From Turnera subulata (lineage: Eukaryota > Streptophyta > Magnoliopsida > Malpighiales > Passifloraceae): DNA of 64,000 nt. Below the pieces are notes generated by a model. It saw nothing but the letters and a program-made list of their open reading frames with translations. It was not told the origin of the DNA and searched no databases. The stretch spans positions 65,531-129,530 of the forward strand of contig JAKUCV010007742.1 in assembly GCA_028386065.3 (NCBI GenBank), written 5' to 3'. Both the position numbers and the translations under genes were made by a program. Shown here one piece after another: positions 10,586 through 21,916 of the stretch. How positions within the stretch are numbered: position 1 is the first letter of the stretch; each line of letters starts with the position of its first letter.

Positions 10586-11903
10586 CAATTTTTTTTAGCA
10601 GAAAAATGAAATTCACATGCAGGATAAAAATTGAGATAATCTATAAATATCTGTTACATTTATTTTGGTCCGCGAATTAACTACGTACATAGGCGACATT
10701 GCGTCTCACCTCTTCTAACTAATTAAGGACCACTCTGAAATGTGGATGCGATACACTGCACCGAGAAGAGGAAATTGCTTTCCCCGAATTAGAAGACAGA
10801 TTAAAAGTACTTTATCCAAAAAACAAAAAAAAAAGTACTAAAAGTAGTTTACCCAAAAAACAAAAAAAAAAGTTAATAATTTGGGGTACGGTAGGTACCG
10901 TGTTTAACTTTCACGGTTTCTTTTGTTTTTTTCCTATTCCGCATCCGGAGCAAAAATCCTGACTAATCTGGACTCGACTTAATAATTTTTTTTGTATGCA
11001 TAAGAATTTGAATTCAGATCTTGCTTAAGCAAAAGCAAGTCACTTACCGGTTGGACTAACCCCACATTGGATATATAAAACTTATAACATACACTATAAA
11101 ATTATTCTTCAGTTAACAAAAAATTAGTTTGCTATGTATTGTTAACAATTAAACCAATTAACGATGAAAATGTAAATAAAGAACATAAAAAATTTACCTT
11201 TAGTAATTACTCGCTCATAAACAGTTTACTTTTCTTGGCTGCCATGTTAAGTGTGAATGTGACTATTAATTATGGTTTTAAATTAATTTAAAGATATCTC
11301 TGCAAAGCAAATTGCAGGAGCGCGTTGACAACCGCTCTCTGATTGAAAAACGATATAATTTAACCACCATCGTGGAATTTTGATCGCAAAACGACATGAA
11401 TTTAATTTTTTAGTAGGAATTAATTTGATATGATCACCAATAATGACTTGTATGAACCCAAAAAAATAATGACTTGTTATTTTCGTAATTTTAATTCTAC
11501 CTTTTTTTTTTCTAGAGGTATGACATCACCAAATCTAGCTCCCACGCCACTCATCCGGATGAGGATAATTTTTTTCTATATTTAATTTTAAGTATTAACG
11601 AGATATATAATCCAACGGCAAATTTTCTATTCGAAAAAAATCCACCTACAGATCATCATATCCAAAGTTTGACAAGTAAATATATCCGGACTATTAATTC
11701 AACTAATTAACATTCATTTTGTCTATTCCTCAAAAAAAAAAACACTCATTTTTTTACTGCAATAGAAAAATTAACACAGGCACATGCCTGCCTATCATAT
11801 ACTTGACACGTGGAAGATACAAGCATCAGACCCGTCTGGCCGTCTCCATGGAAAAACTTTTTTAAAAAAAGAAAAGAAAAGAAAAAGTATGTTATTGAAT
11901 TGT

Positions 11904-11912
11904 TATATATAG
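11904..11912 (+). promoter_or_regulatory. TATA box of cupin copy 3
   Basis: TATATATAG in the context TTGTTATATATAGATGCTAG, the same context as the copy 2 TATA box, about 115 bp before the ATG. Confidence 0.6.
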
Positions 11913-12027
11913 ATGCTAGCTTAGTACTCATGGGTTATAAGCCAATTTCAGCTTAGAAACAAACATCAACTATAGCTAGCTACGTGAAGTTCAAAGAAAA
12001 GAAGGCCTCAAAAAACTCAAAACCAAT

Positions 12028-13564
12028 ATGGATTTTGACCTGTCACCAAAGTTTGCTCAAGAGGTGTTCAATGGAGAAGGTGGTTCCTACCACAGCTGGT
12101 CTGCTACTGAGTTTCCATTGCTTGGCGAGGCAAAGGTTGGTGCAGGAAGGCTTGTTCTTCAACCTCAGGGCTTCGCTCTTCCCCACTCCGCTGATTGCTC
12201 CAAAATTGGTTATGCTCTTCAAGGTATACATATAGTAAATATTATTAATGTTAACAAATTATGGGATTAATTAATCTGCCTTTATGTTTATGTTTAGTCA
12301 CTCTTTTTAATATGGATCATAATGTATTAAATAAATTAACTTATGTGTATATAATTAATGCAGGTAGTGAAGGCATAGTGGGGATGGTGCTCCCTAACTC
12401 ATCAAAAGAGGTGGTGCTGAAGCTCAGAAAAGGAGACGTGATACCGGTACCCCTTGGATCAGTCTCATGGTGGTACAACAATGGAGACTCAGAACTTATA
12501 GTGGTCTTCTTAGGGGAGGCATCGGGGGCCTATGTTCCTGGTCAATTCACCTATTTCCTTCTAAGTGGAGGCCTTGGCATCTTGTCAGGTTTCTCATCAG
12601 AATTCACTTCCAGAGCTTACAAACTCAACCAGGAAGATGCCAACAAACTTGCCAATAGCCAAAAAGGGGTGTTGATCGTCAAGCTAGACGAGGCAGCAGC
12701 AAAAGGCATGCCTCAGCCTAGTGGTGGTCACCACAAGTTGGTATATAACACAGATGATGCATCAGCTGACCTTAACGTCAAAGGAGGTGGAATGTTTAAA
12801 ACCTTAACAGCAGATGAGTTTCCTCTCCTTGAAGAAGTAGGGCTGAGCCTTAACCATGCAAGACTGGAAGCTAAAGCCATGTACTCTCCTACGTATACTG
12901 TGGATGGTACAGTTCGGGTTTTTTATGTTTATAAAGGAAGTGGTAAGGTTCAGGTTGTGGGAATCAATGGCAAGCGGGTCCTGGATGCCACAGTAGAGGC
13001 TGGTCAATTGCTTGTTGTGCCACCACATTTTGCTGTTGCTAAAATTGCTGGTAGTGAAGGATTGGAGTTTGTTTCTATCCTAACATCAACTAGGTACGTA
13101 ACATCGGTATGACTATATTTAATTAATTAATTTGTACTATTCCAATTAGTCAAAGATTAACATGGATAGCGTATCAAAATTAACTAGAAATCAATAGAAG
13201 GTCGCCTCATAGTTATTGTGACAGGTTTTAATTAATAAAGAGCTACAATCTATATAATATTGCAACCTCTCGCTTTTGCGTACTTTGTGTAATCACCGGA
13301 CTTTGTATATCGGCTTGACTATCGAATTTGCAAATGTCTATTTCAGTAAAACCTGGAGAAAGCACTTTTGATATAATTATTTGATGCAGTTTCATTTTTC
13401 TGACCTGCTGCAGACCTGTCGTTGAAGAGCTTGCCACGAAGAAATCAGTGTGGACTGCCTTATCTCCAGTAGTTTCGCAAGTTTCTCTCGACGTGACTCC
13501 AGAATTTGAAGCATTATTCAGGTCCACTATTGAAACGACCAGTCTTCTGATCACGGGCAAATAA
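12028..13564 (+). CDS. two-cupin 11S-globulin/legumin-like protein (copy 3)
   Basis: Exons 12028-12223, 12364-13093 and 13414-13564 join in frame to 358 aa. The intron positions and phases are those of copy 2: intron 1 after a phase-1 Gly codon, intron 2 inside an Arg codon. There are two cupin domains and no signal peptide or membrane segment. Intron 2 (320 bp) is much longer than in copy 2. The exon 2 sequence from LRKGDVIPVPLG onward is the parent type of the second half of the chimeric copy 1, although copy 1 lies on the far side of copy 2. The gene ends 376 bp from the convergent SDP1 stop. Confidence 0.92.
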
Positions 13565-13939
13565 ATAGTTCTTTAAGAGATGCTTTAGTTCGGGGTCTGT
13601 TGTCTTATCCAAATTTGTGTTTCTGTTCTGCATCTTTTTTTTTTTCTTTCTATCGAGCTCTGTTTTGCGTGTTCACAGTAAGATGGTGCAGTTATGTACC
13701 AAAAGAAATAAGATGACTAGTGCTCTACATCACTGATTGGGAAAAAAAATAGTACACAGTATAATCATACTACTTCTTCAACTATAGGTACTACAAAGAA
13801 AACGCTTCGTGCAAAAGATAAATGCCTACCTTCCCTTAATAAAAAGATTGAAAGTAGACAGAGGATAGCAAACGTGGTACTTGTATACTGTAAAAACAGC
13901 AAATTACATGTGAGAAATGGATGTGAACCTTAGCTTCAT
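13565..13939. other. short 3'-3' intergenic region
   Basis: Lies between the convergent stops of cupin copy 3 and the SDP1-type lipase. It contains 3' UTR-like sequence similar to that after copies 1 and 2 (AAGATGGTGCAGTTAT). No gene. Confidence 0.6.
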
Positions 13940-16828
13940 CTAAGCACTATGTGGTTGAACTCTTTCGTGAGACGAGTTTGCGGCACTGCCATCATCTTCG
14001 TCACATTCTGATACTGAGCTTGCATCTGTATCCCCTTCCGGACAGTCAAGCTGACCACATTCAAGAACTTCACTGTTATTACTTTCAAAATCATGGTTCC
14101 TACTGGAGAGTGCCAAATCTTCTATCTTTACAACATTAAGCATGAACCCATTATGTGTCCTTTCAGGCTGCAAAAAGTCACCCTCATTTACTACAATGCT
14201 AGACCCACTCGTGGATGGTCTATTGGCAGTCTCCCTGTGATCAAATTCACTTTCAGAATTTCTATCTGGTGTTGTTACCCTCGGGCTCTGATTATATGAA
14301 TCCCTCCCTCCCATCTGAGCCCCAGGAGAATCCGGATGGGCAACTAAACCTCTGCTCAGTTCAGCATCAATGTCCAGGTTCTGGACAAAGTCAATGAACT
14401 TATCTGCAGAAGTAGTCCTCATCAGTGGCCCACCAGACCTTGTCCAGGAAATTGAGTCTTCTGATTCACTATCACTTCCATCGTGCATGTTCCGCTGCAT
14501 TCGCAGATTTCTAGCAGTGGAGGGTCCGGCAGCAGACCCACCAACTCCTTGGTGAAACTGGGAAGCCAAATCGGCAAGGTCTTCTTCTAGAGAACCTGTT
14601 GAGTTCTCTCGAGCAATGCAATTCCAAGAAGGAATTCTTTTCGAAGCACTGAATCTCACCGTAGCAGTGGCAGCGCTGGCTTGGCCATGCGAAGCTGCAG
14701 CAGCTCTGGCAGCACTTCTTTTGAGTCTGCGCATGTGGTTGAGAATTGCCACACATTCATCAAGAGCAAGCTCAATGCCACAGTTAGCTTTTATGGCTGA
14801 TAGCTTCTCCCAAGTGCACCTCCTCCCTTGGTTGGCTGCCTTTTGAAGCTCCACATGAGTTGGATTTTGAATGATTTTTGACAACTGCATGGAAAGAGAT
14901 ATTAGAATTTGAAATAGCTACCACTTGAGAGAAAACACAAAAACATGGAGCTGGACATAAAATCCTTCAACTGTGGACATTAATGATCAGATATGAGGTT
15001 ATCCATTTATCTTTTAAGCGGTAAGACATCTATATGCTTTATAAATTAAGAAACCCAAGTCAATTGATAAATGACCAAACCTGGTGAATCTTGGTTCAAA
15101 GTCTTTTTGCACATACCTGAGCAAGTGTAACAGGCATAACAACAGTAACATCACCCTCCCAGTCCTGAGCAAAAAGCTTAGCAAGTCCACCTAAGGGGAA
15201 ACCAAGTTCCAATACTTGATTGCATCTATGTTTTACCTCCATCTCAGCTAGATGAGCAAGCTACGAAGTCAAACACTTTAAATCGTTATTCTCACAACAG
15301 AAAGGAGGAAATGAGAGGCCTATCGACTGATGCAAACAGGAAAAGAAATGCAAAAGGAAAAAATAAAACCTTTGCTCAACTTTTAAGACTAAAGCAATGC
15401 GTTGCATACCTTGGCTGCAAAATTACCCCCATAAGCCCGCACAAAGTCCTTCAGTCGTAATAATGGAGCTATATGTGGATTGGCTTGGCTCACAATGAAA
15501 TGATTAACATTGAATAGTTCCTTCAACTGCATCATTGGTAAATCAACCTCCAGGCTACCATCCCTCCACCGACGCATGGATGGGCCTGATCCCTCCTCGG
15601 GATCCAAATTAAAGGGTGGATGGTAGGGAACAATTTCTCCACTCCTGTCCTTAGCCATCAGTTCCTGGGCTTCAAAAAGGCCAGGAAAGGCACAAGAAGC
15701 AGTAACTGCACTCCATATAACAACATGAGGTGAAGTTAAATAGTTAAGACACCTAGGGGGCTCATGCTTCCTTGGGGAGCACACAGTGATCCCAAGAATT
15801 CGACCTGTCATGTCGTATGCTTCCTGAAAAGTGAGGTTACTGGTCAGATTCCTTAACAACCACTGTAAATGCCGAATCTCATGAACAGCTCCCTGTCTCA
15901 TGACCCTCTTGACCACTGTAAAAATCCCACCCAACTGGTCAAAAAACTGCAGTGAGTGCCAAGAGTCCTCAAAGAAACTTTGCAGCTCGGGCCAGGACCT
16001 ACTGGCGACAACGGAACACATGATAGATCCCACACTAGAACCAGCAATAATTCGGGGTAAAACCTTATGCTCCACCAATGTTTTCACCACGCCCACATGA
16101 AAGGCTCCAAGGGAAGCACCTCCACTCAGGAGCAAAGCTGTCCTCCCAAAGGCATGCCTGGTCTCATGCATGAATGAGAGCTTCTCTTCTAATGAAAGCT
16201 CCTCCGAATCAGAATCACACACCATTCTCAGCTGAGTTGAAACCTCATCAATGTATTCCTTTATGAGCCTAGGAACTTGAAGCCTGCCCTTGTGGAGCTC
16301 GGGGTTACACATATTACCAAGATTTCTAATAAGATCAGCTCTCATACAAAAGATAATGTCTCTGAGAGATCCATCCTGGCGACGGTGGCGGAGCTCCTGA
16401 AGCTTATTTCTGACCAATTCTTCATCGTAAAGATTGGATTCATTCATCTTTGGAGTTTCTTTATCAAGCATCTTAGCAGCATGAGCCCACTCCTCATAGG
16501 TTAATGCAGCTCTCATCATATTCCTCCAGAATTTCCTCCGGTACGCCATCTCTGTCCTCAATTTCAGTTTCGTGTATCTTTTCAATAGGAAAGCAATCAA
16601 GGTGACCAAGGCCAATATACCCTGAGGATTCCTGGGATGCAACCATGATAATATGGGAGCTAAAAACCCACCACAACTCCGAATCCAGTGCAACACAAGA
16701 AGATATATCTGATGCCTCAAATGTATGATTGACTTGCAGAACAGGACCCTAAAAGCAATGGTCCTACCAATGATGGAGGAAGGACCAATTGGGAAAGGAT
16801 CAACAGATGCCTCGTTACTTATATCCAT
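13940..16828 (-). CDS. SDP1: SDP1-type triacylglycerol lipase (patatin-like)
   Basis: Coding exons 16828-15410, 15260-15117 and 14884-13940 give 835 aa, close to the roughly 825 aa of Arabidopsis SUGAR-DEPENDENT1. The start [12 protein letters not shown] is the family start. Upstream, an AG acceptor near 16880 suggests a 5' UTR intron. A hydrophobic stretch lies at about 70-82. The patatin domain has the glycine-rich oxyanion loop ([12 protein letters not shown], about 235-246), the nucleophile motif GSSVG with Ser265, and the catalytic Asp in RDGS, Asp423. The C-terminal 300 residues are low-complexity and Ser/acidic. In the family this enzyme sits on oil bodies and starts TAG breakdown in germinating seeds. 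All catalytic residues are present. Confidence 0.96.
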
Positions 16829-17843
16829 GTCCTTGACTAAAGAAAAAATCTTGGGTTTGGATGTCCAAAGCTCAAAATTCCTACAGTTCAGAAAATAAAC
16901 AGAGATTACACATAAGAACAAGCATCAATAACCATTGAAAGACTACAATTTGATGCATCCTGTTCATGAGGGACAGTATTGGCTATTCTCCATTAGAAAA
17001 AAAAAAGAAAAGAAAAGATTTTTACGCGCAAAATTCAAATCAGTGAAGGATGGAGACGAATAGTAACGAAATCCAACCTCTAATTCCTCCAGCGACCGCT
17101 TCAACTTGGGAAAGAAACCAAAATTCTCTGGATCACCCTGTACTATCTATTGGGTTCCCAGATCACAATTCAAAGAACATCATTTTAACCAACAAAAAAA
17201 GAACAGGAAAAGCTAAAAAATCCCAAGAATTTGATCCAATGCAATTCAAGAAAGAAATCCCATCACGAAGAAAAATTCCTGAGATTGCAGACTTCAAATT
17301 AAGATGACTATCTTACATGGCGCAACAAAACAGGCTTAATTGGATAGAGAGAGAAAGAGACTGTGTGTGTGTTTTTGTTAATATTTTATAGAACAAAAAA
17401 GGGTCATAGGGAAATGTGAAGATTGTAACAGGATAGAATAGCGGTGGTGGATTAGGGGAAGGAGACATCATCATCTTTGAAATTAACAATATAATTAACC
17501 TGTTAAACACCTTAAAGATTCCCGCTTTGCTAGGGAAACACTGCAATTTATAGGCTTAACGTTTAAGAGCTACTTCTATTAAATCTTGAATTACAAATTA
17601 AACCGGGAAACCCCATCTCCTCCATTAAACGACAAGCTGTTTACCCGCCCCATCTGCGCTCTACAGAGTATGGGCTTCCCTTCTGCATGGGCTTCTAAAA
17701 AACTAACCCAATACATTGGGACAATAAACAGATGATCGAAGAAAGCCCAGCCCATTTTTAAGGCTCTTTCTTCTTCTTTGTGGGTTAAATTAAATGTAAG
17801 TGACCATTTCCAGTTACTGTGTGGAGTAGTAGAAGAAGCGACC
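16829..17843. other. divergent promoter region, SDP1 / HIBDH-like
   Basis: About 1 kb between the two divergent ATGs. It includes the SDP1 5' UTR with a probable leader intron (acceptor near 16880 on the minus strand) and a CT/GT-rich tract near 17340-17375. The ORFs here are chance ones. Confidence 0.6.
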
Positions 17844-18776
17844 ATGGAGACTCCTTACCCGAACCCCATATCGCCGGGCAAAACACGCATTGGGTGGATC
17901 GGCATAGGCGTAATGGGCGGTGCGATGGCCTCCCGCCTCCTCTCCGCCGGCTACTCCATCACCGTCTACGCCCGCTCCCCGGCCAAGGCCGCCGCGCTCC
18001 AATCCCAAGGCGCCCACCTCGCGTCTTCCCCATCCGAAGTCGCCAGCCACAGCGACGTCGTCTTCACCATGGTGGGACACCCGTCAGATGTTCGATCTAT
18101 TGTCTTGGAGAGCCAAGGCAGAGGGATCCTCGCCGGACTCGGCCCCGGCGGGGTCATGGTCGACACCACCACCAGCGACCCGGCTCTCGCGCGCGAGATC
18201 TTCGCCGCCGCACGTGCGAAAGGGTGCTGGTCGGTTGATTCTCCGGTGTCGGGTGGTGATATTGGCGCCAGAGATGGGAAGCTGGCCATTTTCGCGGGAG
18301 GCGACGCGGGTGTTGTTGATTGGCTGTCGCCGTTGTATGGAGTGATGGGTAAAGTTTCTTATATGGGTAAGGCCGGGTGCGGTCAAAGCTGCAAGATTGC
18401 GAATCAAATTGTGGTGGGGGCTAATTTGTTGGGGTTGAGTGAAGGGCTTGTGTTTGCGGAGAGAGCAGGGCTGGATGTGAGGCAGTTTATGAACGCCGTG
18501 AGGGGAGGGGCGGCGGGGTCGATGGTGATGGAGTTGTTCGGGGAGAGAATGATCGGGAGAGACTTCAGGCCTGGTGGGTTTGCGGAGTATATGGTGAAGG
18601 ATATGGGGATGGGTGTGGATTTTGTGGAGGAGAACGAGAATGAGAGAGGGGGAGTGCCTGTTTTGCCAGGAGCTGCTTTGGGTAAGCAGTTGTTTGTGGG
18701 GATGGTGGCAAATGGGGATGGGCATCTTGGCACCCAAGGGCTTATTACTGTCATTGAGAGACTCAACGGCAAGTGA
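17844..18776 (+). CDS. 3-hydroxyisobutyrate dehydrogenase-like (beta-hydroxyacid dehydrogenase)
   Basis: An intronless gene of 310 aa. The ATG at 17844 is chosen because family similarity begins just after it; the in-frame ATG at 17778 adds 22 residues without similarity. The Rossmann motif GIGVMG lies at 20-25, the substrate-binding DSPVSGG at 132-138, and the catalytic Lys184 with Asn187 in GCGQSCKIANQ. The family oxidises or reduces short beta-hydroxyacids with NAD(P); plant members act in valine catabolism or on glyoxylate/succinic semialdehyde, and the substrate here cannot be told from sequence. It resembles the At4g29120-type 'dehydrogenase-like 1' group. The first 250 codons are GC-rich, which produces long false ORFs on the other strand. 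Confidence 0.93.
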   Translation: METPYPNPISPGKTRIGWIGIGVMGGAMASRLLSAGYSITVYARSPAKAAALQSQGAHLASSPSEVASHSDVVFTMVGHPSDVRSIVLESQGRGILAGLGPGGVMVDTTTSDPALAREIFAAARAKGCWSVDSPVSGGDIGARDGKLAIFAGGDAGVVDWLSPLYGVMGKVSYMGKAGCGQSCKIANQIVVGANLLGLSEGLVFAERAGLDVRQFMNAVRGGAAGSMVMELFGERMIGRDFRPGGFAEYMVKDMGMGVDFVEENENERGGVPVLPGAALGKQLFVGMVANGDGHLGTQGLITVIERLNGK

Positions 18777-19256
18777 CAAGTTCATCCTTCTTCCGAAGCT
18801 TGATCAGTATCCATCTCCTCCTCCTATAAGTCCAGCTCTGAGGGAGATGGGAGGAGGGGAAAGGTACTGATCATGTCTCAGATGATGAGGATATGAAATT
18901 GGAGGTGTAAGATGAGTTCTTTTCTTGGAGGATGAGGAGATGAAAGAGAAGATGACAAACAACGCCACCGTCTTCTGTCCGATGCTTGGATGCTATTAGT
19001 TTAAGAGATATTTGATTTACAGAGATGCATTGCATGGTCACATGCCGTGTAACATATTCTGCCTTCAAAGCCTCTTGGCCTTGTAAGCGAAGTCTTTGGA
19101 TGTTCTACTTGTGGACATTGTTGTAACTTGTAAGTTAGTTACATAGTAATAGAAACTTTCAGAAGTACTAGCATCTTCTGTCCCCTGTTTTCCTGTAGTG
19201 AATGTTTCTATTGTGAACTTTTCTTTAGATGTAACAAATTGATATTCTCTAATCTA
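18777..19256. other. 3'-3' intergenic region
   Basis: Lies between the HIBDH-like gene (+) and the F-box gene (-). It holds 3' UTR sequence and no recognisable gene. Confidence 0.6.
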
Positions 19257-20653
19257 TCACTGTTTAGGCCTTACTTCAACGCCTTCAATGGTAAGTCCTC
19301 CCTTAAGTTGATAACCTTTCACTTCTTTGAAATTCATTTGCACCTCCTCATCGCGATTCCCATTCAAGAATTCTCCCAACTTTATTTCCAGCCACCCATC
19401 CTGCCTTTCTGTTGGAATTTGTGCATGCTCATCTCTCAACCTTGACTTTGGCATTTGGTATTGCAGATAAGCTATATTGGAAGACACTTGACACCCTACT
19501 TCGATCGAGGTTTCTATCGGCATTGAATCAAGCCCGAATGCCCAATTGGAGATTTTCAGTATGAGGTAAGCTTCATATGCTGTGTGTGGAGATAATGCTT
19601 GAGTTCTGATTTTTCCTCTGACTTCTAGCCAACTCATTGCTCTGAGCACAGCCACCTCTGGAAACCTATGGATCATGCACTCATGTGCTTAATAGTTTTT
19701 CATTCTTTTGTTTAAATTGTCCTTGGTAATAATATCCAACCAATTATCAAACTAAAACAAACAGTAATAATTAAAATTTTAAAGAATAAAGCAGTCAACC
19801 TCGATTCAGTAAGCGGTATCCAGCTCCAGTACATTGGAATCTGACCCCATGTGATAGAAAGCTCCCTTGCTGACAGTATATAGGATTGTCTTCCAGATGA
19901 TTTCTCTAACTTGAAACTCTATATTTTGGAGAATGCAGTGATTCAGAAAGATTATGGTTACAATAAGTATGGCAATATTGGTGGTGCTTTTTATGTACTA
20001 CACTATTACAAAATGGTTAAATTATCTGATGGCCACTGCAAAGGTTCCATTGTTCTTCAATCTGCATGGTCTAAAAGTTGGATGAGTTCTAGGTTCATGG
20101 CTAGTTTACATAGAATTCAAGTTTGCATGTCTAGAATGTGAGAACAACCTTACAATTTCTCTAGAGAATGAGAAATTTTTATCTGTGACATTCTTCTGGA
20201 AGATATGTTTAAGAAAAATTCCACTTGCCCAATTCTCCACTAAATTCTGAGTTAATATGTAGTTAGTTCTCTTCAAATGAAGCTTATCATTATGAAGGTT
20301 ATTTAGGGTGTGGTGTTGTGAGTGGTTGATTGTTTTGGCTTTTTGTTTTCAAGGTATATAAGATGCAAGAGGAGTTCAGAATTGTCTACCTTTCTACCAC
20401 CATCTAGCAATACTGGATTGCAAAGAAGAAGAAAAAGCTCTTTCTTGGAGGAGAACGTCAGAGGAGTGACTGCTCTCAATAGGATACCGGGATAATTTGA
20501 TGGTAGAAATCTTTCCCACACAGTTTCTGATTCCACTGCTGATCGAAAGACCGGAGACACCAGAGATGATCTGCATGCATCTAGCGGAGACGTGAGCGAT
20601 AGAATATCTGAAAGGCAGTCTTGTGGCAACATTTTGAAGTCAAAACTGCTCAT
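19257..20653 (-). CDS. F-box protein, PP2-B (phloem protein 2-like) type
   Basis: Exons 20653-20390, 19918-19800 and 19665-19257 join to 263 aa, a normal size for the PP2-B family. The F-box ([20 protein letters not shown]) covers about residues 8-50; it would bind SKP1/ASK in an SCF ubiquitin ligase. Residues about 89-260 form the PP2 (Nictaba-like lectin) domain: [19 protein letters not shown], then [19 protein letters not shown] and a C-terminal VEVRPKQ. Family members are stress- or phloem-related and target glycoproteins; the target here is unknown. The three-exon layout matches the family. No lesions seen. Confidence 0.93.
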
Positions 20654-21916
20654 CTGATTGGAACGAGGAACTAGGAATCTATTGATAGCATGTATTGAAG
20701 TCTGTGCTGGACAAATACTACTTCCCTATGATTTTCACCTTTGTACCACTCTTCTTTCACTCTCTGGGTGTTACTTCTTCTTCTTTTTCGGGATCTTGTT
20801 GGGTGTTTCTGGCAGCTATTTCAGGACCATTGCAACACTTGTTGGTCTACCTTGTTTGGGACATTGATAGTCCTAAAATAGATCTGCCATGGCATGTAAT
20901 CTGATGATACTATTCAAAGAAAAAGTGCATAAATGCATAATCATTTTCCAGAGGGGACCATGTGATTTGTTATTGGAGAAACGTGGGTTGATATGTGTTT
21001 TGAACTATTCCTAACATATGTGATGCAGAAAGCAGGTGTTCGTACGAAACTGATCCATGTATTATCCTCGCATTTTGCTTTGAAACCAAAACAATCAAAA
21101 AAAAAGGGAAAAAAAAACTTAAATTTCAACCGAACCTTTGAAAGACAAAATTGGGCAGGTGCTTTATTCCTTTGTGCCTCACAACAGTCCTTTAAAAAAG
21201 ACCAATGTTTCTTTTATTCCTTGACCTTCACGACAACCTTTTATAAATAGATTACAATTGGACGAAATTGTAATCCTTGAAAGATGGTAACAAAAACGTA
21301 AAATCATACCTTTCTGATTTGGCTGGCATTTTATCAAAGCAATATCAAAAACCAAACGTTTGTATATATTGTTCCTGTCTTTTGTGATGATTATTCCCTA
21401 ATTGGACGGTTCACTTGAAGTCATTAACAGTGGACAAATTTTGCGGTAGGAATTACCAAGTTGCAGTCTGATTTAGTGTATTGTATACACATAATGAATC
21501 TGAGCCAATAAGCGAAAATTGGGTTAGATATATACCAAATCTACTTGTCACTTTTATATATCTGTCTTTGTATTTTGGCAGGACAGGTGCCTTATCAAAT
21601 GTTAATTAACTTGTCCAGTTGAGGCAATCAAATAGAAATATTGGTTTGGTTCTAGTTGAAGGAAAAAATCAAGAGAAATTTGTTTTATTGTAAAAGAACA
21701 TAAACAGAGAATGTTCCACAGAGAAACAAGAAACTCAGCCTTGCAAGCAACGAGAATAACTAAACCCCTTACTTTGTTGCACTCGTCAATGGTGGATTAG
21801 CTATAAAATAAACCTTCCAGGAAGCCTAGGATACAGCAGGCTCATCGTAGAAAATCCATTTCTCTTCTCTTTTACAGATACAGAAACAGAAAGCTTAGGG
21901 GCAATCAACAGACACA
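20654..21916. other. divergent intergenic region
   Basis: Promoters of the F-box gene (-) and the pseudokinase gene (+). AT-rich, with no gene seen. The ORFs at 20658-20904 lack family similarity. Confidence 0.55.

Larger units (their letters stand above)
10203..12027. other. intergenic upstream region of cupin copy 3
   Basis: No gene seen. It starts with the right target duplicate GGTTT of the LTR and a second copy of a 17-bp host repeat (10220-10236, also at 6044-6060). It includes the conserved block at 10547-10585 and the copy 3 TATA box. Confidence 0.6.

Noticed and set aside
13243..13560. 105-aa minus-strand ORF across cupin copy 3 intron 2 and exon 3
   Set aside because: It overlaps a well-supported exon on the other strand and has no similarity.
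17814..18785. Antisense ORFs of up to 233 aa opposite the HIBDH-like gene
   Set aside because: Shadows of a GC-rich coding sequence; no family similarity.
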